Under the pieces are notes generated by a model. It was not told the DNA's origin. It did no database searches and worked only from the letters and a program-made list of their open reading frames with translations. Positions 61,538 through 64,000 of a DNA stretch of 64,000 nt are shown here, piece after piece. Source of the stretch: Pedobacter cryoconitis (GTDB lineage Bacteria; Bacteroidota; Bacteroidia; Sphingobacteriales; Sphingobacteriaceae); NCBI RefSeq assembly GCF_001590605.1, contig NZ_CP014504.1, positions 5,270,001 to 5,334,000 on the forward strand, in the 5' to 3' direction. How positions within the stretch are numbered: the first letter of the stretch is position 1; each line of letters starts with the position of its first letter. The translations under genes were made by a program, and so were the position numbers.

Positions 61538-61575
61538 TAAATGGTTATACCAGGCAAGCTTGGTATAACCATTTA
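61538..61575 (+). repeat. Perfect 15-bp inverted repeat inside orfB
   Basis: TAAATGGTTATACCA (61538-61552) and its exact complement (61561-61575) flank an 8-base loop. It is coding sequence, 70 bases past the slip run, and could form a stable hairpin in the message. Confidence 0.7.
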
Positions 61576-61887
61576 AAAAGTGTTCAGTTACATTTTTTAG
61601 AAGAATATATTGTGCTTGAAAAGATTCAGCAAATCAGGAAAGAACTTCCAAAAACGGGATGTGTAAAGCTACACAAGGAGCTCAATAATGGATTTTTACA
61701 AGCTCATGGGATTACTATGGGTAGAGACGCTGTATTTGATTTGGTACGTGCACATGGCCTGCTGATTAAGACCAAAAAGAAATGGGTATATACGACTAAT
61801 TCATTTCATCGCTACAAAATACATCCTGATTTAGTTCAACGAAGGCCTGCAATTCAAGCAGAAGAAATATGGGTTAGTGATATTACT

Positions 61888-61895
61888 TACCTGCG
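61888..61895. repeat. Target site duplication of the IS256 element, left copy
   Basis: TACCTGCG occurs here and again at 63275-63282, immediately outside the two ends of the inner element. Eight bases is the usual duplication for IS256-family elements. Confidence 0.9.
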
Positions 61896-61964
61896 GAGAC
61901 TGTAAACTGAACTGTGTCAACTCTTGATAATAAAGAGTAAGAATAAGTAATTTAGTACCAACTT

Positions 61965-63221
61965 ATGGACACAGGAAAAAGTAAAAAACCATTTGATTTT
62001 GAACGCTTCAAAGAAGAAGCAATGGAAGGCCTTTATCAAGGCAAAAAGATGGGTGGCACCGACGGTGTATTCGCTCCAATGTTGAAACACCTATTGGAAT
62101 CGATGCTTGAGGGTGAGCTTGATAATCATCTGGAAGAAAGTAAATCTTCTGGAGAAAGCAACCGCAAAAATGGAAAGACCAAGAAGACTGTACGCAGTCT
62201 TCAGTCCGGCCATTTCGAACTGGAAAGCAGTCGGGATCGTAACGGGACTTTTGAGCCTAAGATCGTTCCTAAACGGCAATTAATCATTACCGAAGAACTG
62301 GAAGATAACGTGATCGCTATGTATGCCCGTGGCATGAGTACCCGCAATATTTCTGATTATGTGAAAGAAATGTATGCAATGGATATCTCTGCAACCGAGA
62401 TATCCAACATTACGGACAAGATCATTCCCGCAATGAATGAGTGGAGAAATCGACCATTGGAGGCTGTCTATCCTTTTGTATTTCTGGACTGTATGCATTA
62501 TAAGGTGCGTGGTAGTGGTGGTGTCGAATCCCGGGCAGTTTACAATATCCTAGGTGTCAACCGCGATGGCAAAAAGGATCTGATCGGTATTTATCTCTCA
62601 GAAAATGAGGGTGCTAAATTCTGGCTCTCTGTACTCACCGATCTGAAACAACGCGGTGTGGAAGATATTCTAGTCGCCTGTATTGACGGTCTAAAAGGCT
62701 TCCCCGAGGCTATAGAAGCCGTCTTCCCTAAAACCCAGATTCAGTTATGCATTGTGCACCAAATCCGCACTAGTTTACGCTATGTGCCAGAAAAAGACAA
62801 AAAGGCGGTAGTAGCTGATCTAAAACCGATCTACAAAGCCAACAACCAAGAACAGGGATATGAAAAACTACTGGAGTTTGAAGATAAATGGGGTAAAAAA
62901 TATCCGCTATCGGTAAAAGGATGGATGGAAAATTGGACTAATTTATCCACTTATTTCGAGTATTCGGCGGATATCAGAAAAGTGATCTACACTACCAATG
63001 CAATCGAAGGAATGCATCGCCAGATCCGCAAAGTCACCAAAACAAAGGGCGCATTTACATCTGACCAGGCGCTACTAAAACTCGTGTATCTGGCCTTTAA
63101 AGACCTGTCCAAAAAATGGACAATGCCGATGCATAACTGGGGATTGACAATGTCACAATTGTATATTAAATTTGGGGATCGATTGAAAGCCTTCGGCGAC
63201 TTCTTCTTAGGTGGGGGCTGA
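61965..63221 (+). CDS. IS256-family transposase (mutator-type DDE)
   Basis: The 418-aa protein has the family N-terminal region (MLKHLLESMLEGELDNHLEE), then the catalytic Asp in YPFVFLDCMHYKVR, the second Asp in LVACIDGLKGFPEAI and the Glu in IYTTNAIEGMHRQIRK. HQIRTSLRYV is also typical. The length matches IS256 relatives (about 400). No frameshift or internal stop is present. The stop codon lies in the loop end of a 20-bp perfect hairpin. Confidence 0.95.
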   Translation: MDTGKSKKPFDFERFKEEAMEGLYQGKKMGGTDGVFAPMLKHLLESMLEGELDNHLEESKSSGESNRKNGKTKKTVRSLQSGHFELESSRDRNGTFEPKIVPKRQLIITEELEDNVIAMYARGMSTRNISDYVKEMYAMDISATEISNITDKIIPAMNEWRNRPLEAVYPFVFLDCMHYKVRGSGGVESRAVYNILGVNRDGKKDLIGIYLSENEGAKFWLSVLTDLKQRGVEDILVACIDGLKGFPEAIEAVFPKTQIQLCIVHQIRTSLRYVPEKDKKAVVADLKPIYKANNQEQGYEKLLEFEDKWGKKYPLSVKGWMENWTNLSTYFEYSADIRKVIYTTNAIEGMHRQIRKVTKTKGAFTSDQALLKLVYLAFKDLSKKWTMPMHNWGLTMSQLYIKFGDRLKAFGDFFLGGG

Positions 63222-63244
63222 AGAAGCCCCCACCTAAGAAGAAG
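63200..63244 (+). terminator. Perfect 20-bp hairpin across the IS256 transposase stop
   Basis: Positions 63200-63219 are exactly complementary to 63225-63244, with a 5-base loop. The stem is GC-rich at the top (GTGGGGGCT). The TGA stop begins at its last 5'-arm base. There is no T-tract, so it may be a transcription block or mRNA stabiliser and not a classical terminator. Confidence 0.6.
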
Positions 63245-63274
63245 TGATGTTGACACAATTCGCTTTACACTCCC

Positions 63275-63282
63275 TACCTGCG
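63275..63282. repeat. Target site duplication of the IS256 element, right copy
   Basis: TACCTGCG, identical to 61888-61895. Confidence 0.9.
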
Positions 63283-63775
63283 TACAGAGAGTTGTTTTGT
63301 TTATCTTTCTTTAGTGACTGATGCTTATTCCAGAAAAATTGTGGGCTACCATTTAGCAAGTGATTTAAAGACCATTGGATGTATTAAAGCATTAAAACAA
63401 GCTTTAAAAGACAGAAAATATCCTTCACGGCCGCTTATTCATCATTCTGACAGGGGAACTCAATATTGTTGTGATGATTATGTGACTTTATTAAAGGATA
63501 GTCATATTCAAATCAGCATGACTCAAACAGGAAGCCCCTATGATAATGCGATTGCTGAAAGAGTGAATGGAATATTAAAAATGGAATTTGATCTTGAAAA
63601 AACTTTCAAAAACATGGCGCAGGCAAAAACACAGGTTGATCTGGCTGCTTATAAATATAACAACATCAGGTTACATGCCAGTTGTAATTTCCAGACACCA
63701 GAAAACACGCATTTATTAGAGAATGTAAACCCAAAAATCAAAAAAGTAGCCATTTTTGCTCCTATTGTAACCTAA
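63283..63775 (+). pseudogene. IS3-family transposase OrfB, 3' part (disrupted)
   Basis: The frame resumes directly after the duplication as TESCFVYLSLVTDAYSRKIV, continuing the DITYLR of the 5' part. It contains the second catalytic Asp in LIHHSDRGTQY and the Glu in YDNAIAERVNGILKMEF, finishing the DDE triad of the rve integrase domain. A shorter frame with its own ATG begins at 63314 but would lack the first catalytic Asp, so it is not expected to be functional alone. Confidence 0.9.
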
Positions 63776-63858
63776 GGGCAGGAAAATGTAATAAACTAGG
63801 TAAACATAAATCAGTAATATACTTTCTACTGTAAACTAATCTCAGTACAGGACAGAAT

Positions 63859-63934
63859 GACATTGGAACGAGGTTGGAATGGGGTTGGAATGACCTTGCA
63901 ATGACCTGGGTCATTCCAACCTCATTCCAATGTC
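63859..63934. repeat. Palindromic element with repeated TTGGAAT blocks
   Basis: Arms 63859-63881 and 63912-63934 are complementary at 22 of 23 positions. TTGGAATG-like words recur in the left arm and centre (three near-copies), and CATTCCAA recurs in the right arm, so alternative nested hairpins can form. It may be a dispersed intergenic palindrome; other copies are not in this window. Confidence 0.65.
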
Positions 63935-64000
63935 GTTTTAAGGTCTTCTCAATATAGGAGAGTAACTAGGGTTAATAGGTTGTTTACTAGTTGTTTATTT

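Larger units (their letters stand above)
61480..61895 (+). pseudogene. IS3-family transposase OrfB, 5' part (disrupted)
   Basis: Translation could start at the GTG at 61480 in a GTGA overlap with orfA. The encoded part carries the HTH_21-like RKELPKTGCVKLHKELNNGF region and the first catalytic Asp of the DDE triad in EIWVSDITYL. The frame then enters the IS256 element and stops at 61905. Joined to 63283-63775, with one copy of the target duplication kept, it restores a continuous 302-aa OrfB, so the gene was intact before the insertion. Confidence 0.9.
61896..63274 (+). mobile_element. IS256-family insertion sequence, 1379 bp, complete
   Basis: It is bounded by the 8-bp duplication TACCTGCG. 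The terminal inverted repeats are 61896-61920 and 63250-63274: 25 bases, 20 identical, sharing TGTAAA and TGTGTCAA. One transposase gene lies inside in the same direction as the host element. It appears intact and potentially active. Confidence 0.9.
61062..63790 (+). mobile_element. IS3-family element, interrupted by an IS256-family element
   Basis: It contains overlapping orfA and orfB of IS3 type. Candidate ends are imperfect inverted repeats sharing TTCCTG at equal distance (61062-61073 and the complement of 63779-63790). Removing the inner element and one target copy leaves about 1.34 kb, normal for IS3. The outer boundaries are tentative. Confidence 0.6.

Noticed and set aside
61036..63801. 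AAACTAGGT direct repeat at 61036-61044 and 63793-63801 as target duplication of the IS3 element
   Set aside because: Nine bases is longer than usual IS3 duplications (3-5) and the bases just inside are not inverted repeats, so I kept the tentative ends at 61062 and 63790. It remains a possibility.

Overview
The window looks like a chromosomal segment of a Bacteroidota bacterium, most likely Sphingobacteriaceae (Pedobacter-like). The reasons are AT-rich coding sequence, very few Shine-Dalgarno sites, repeated TAnnTTTG -7 promoter boxes, a Wzi-type outer-membrane protein, PRC-barrel and PAS/histidine-kinase proteins of familiar Bacteroidota type, and IS3 and IS256 elements. No rRNA, tRNA or CRISPR array was recognised. 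Gene functions are inferred from sequence motifs I can read; no database search was possible.

Positions 1-3177 hold a possible 54-aa leaderless gene, a GreA/GreB-Rnk-like factor, a membrane O-acyltransferase and a small outer-membrane barrel protein. Positions 3177-31275 form one large, mostly co-directional surface-polysaccharide locus. It encodes nucleotide-sugar enzymes (RmlD, Gmd, a VioA-like transaminase, the CapE/CapF/CapG set for UDP-L-FucNAc with a cupin inserted, two further epimerases, and a WbpM/PglF-type membrane dehydratase). It also encodes glycosyltransferases, a WecA/WbpL-like initiating transferase, Wzx flippase, Wzy-like polymerase, a Wzz-like co-polymerase without a kinase domain, a multi-SLBB Wza-like exporter and a Wzi-like protein. 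At its 3' end sits a four-gene acyl module (PglD/NeuD-type transferase, acyl carrier protein, SDR, KAS III) that could make and attach a short hydroxyacyl group to an amino sugar.

Positions 31296-40429 are signalling and metabolism: a methyltransferase, a nucleotidyltransferase, several PAS/GAF histidine kinases, a CheY-like regulator, a MalY-type aminotransferase, an FAD monooxygenase and a NarL/LuxR-type regulator. The regulator's leader can fold so that its strong Shine-Dalgarno is paired. Positions 40483-46044 hold the most unusual locus: a large outer-membrane protein with an usher-like domain order, facing a PapD-like chaperone and two secreted proteins built from repeated pilin-like sandwiches. 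I read it as a candidate Bacteroidota chaperone-usher-like fibre system.

Positions 46136-60230 are largely housekeeping (glmS, dxs, glyA, rlmN, comF, an RsuA/RluB-type pseudouridine synthase) plus a hybrid kinase, a PRC-barrel protein and a PepSY-like small protein. Between the hybrid kinase and comF lie two tandem minus-strand hairpin units with a shared 30-bp tag and compensatory base changes, possible small RNA genes. The last 3.8 kb is an accessory patch: a nested palindrome, a degenerate ~65-bp tandem repeat array, and an IS3 element split by an IS256 element whose 8-bp target duplication lets the IS3 transposase be rebuilt exactly.
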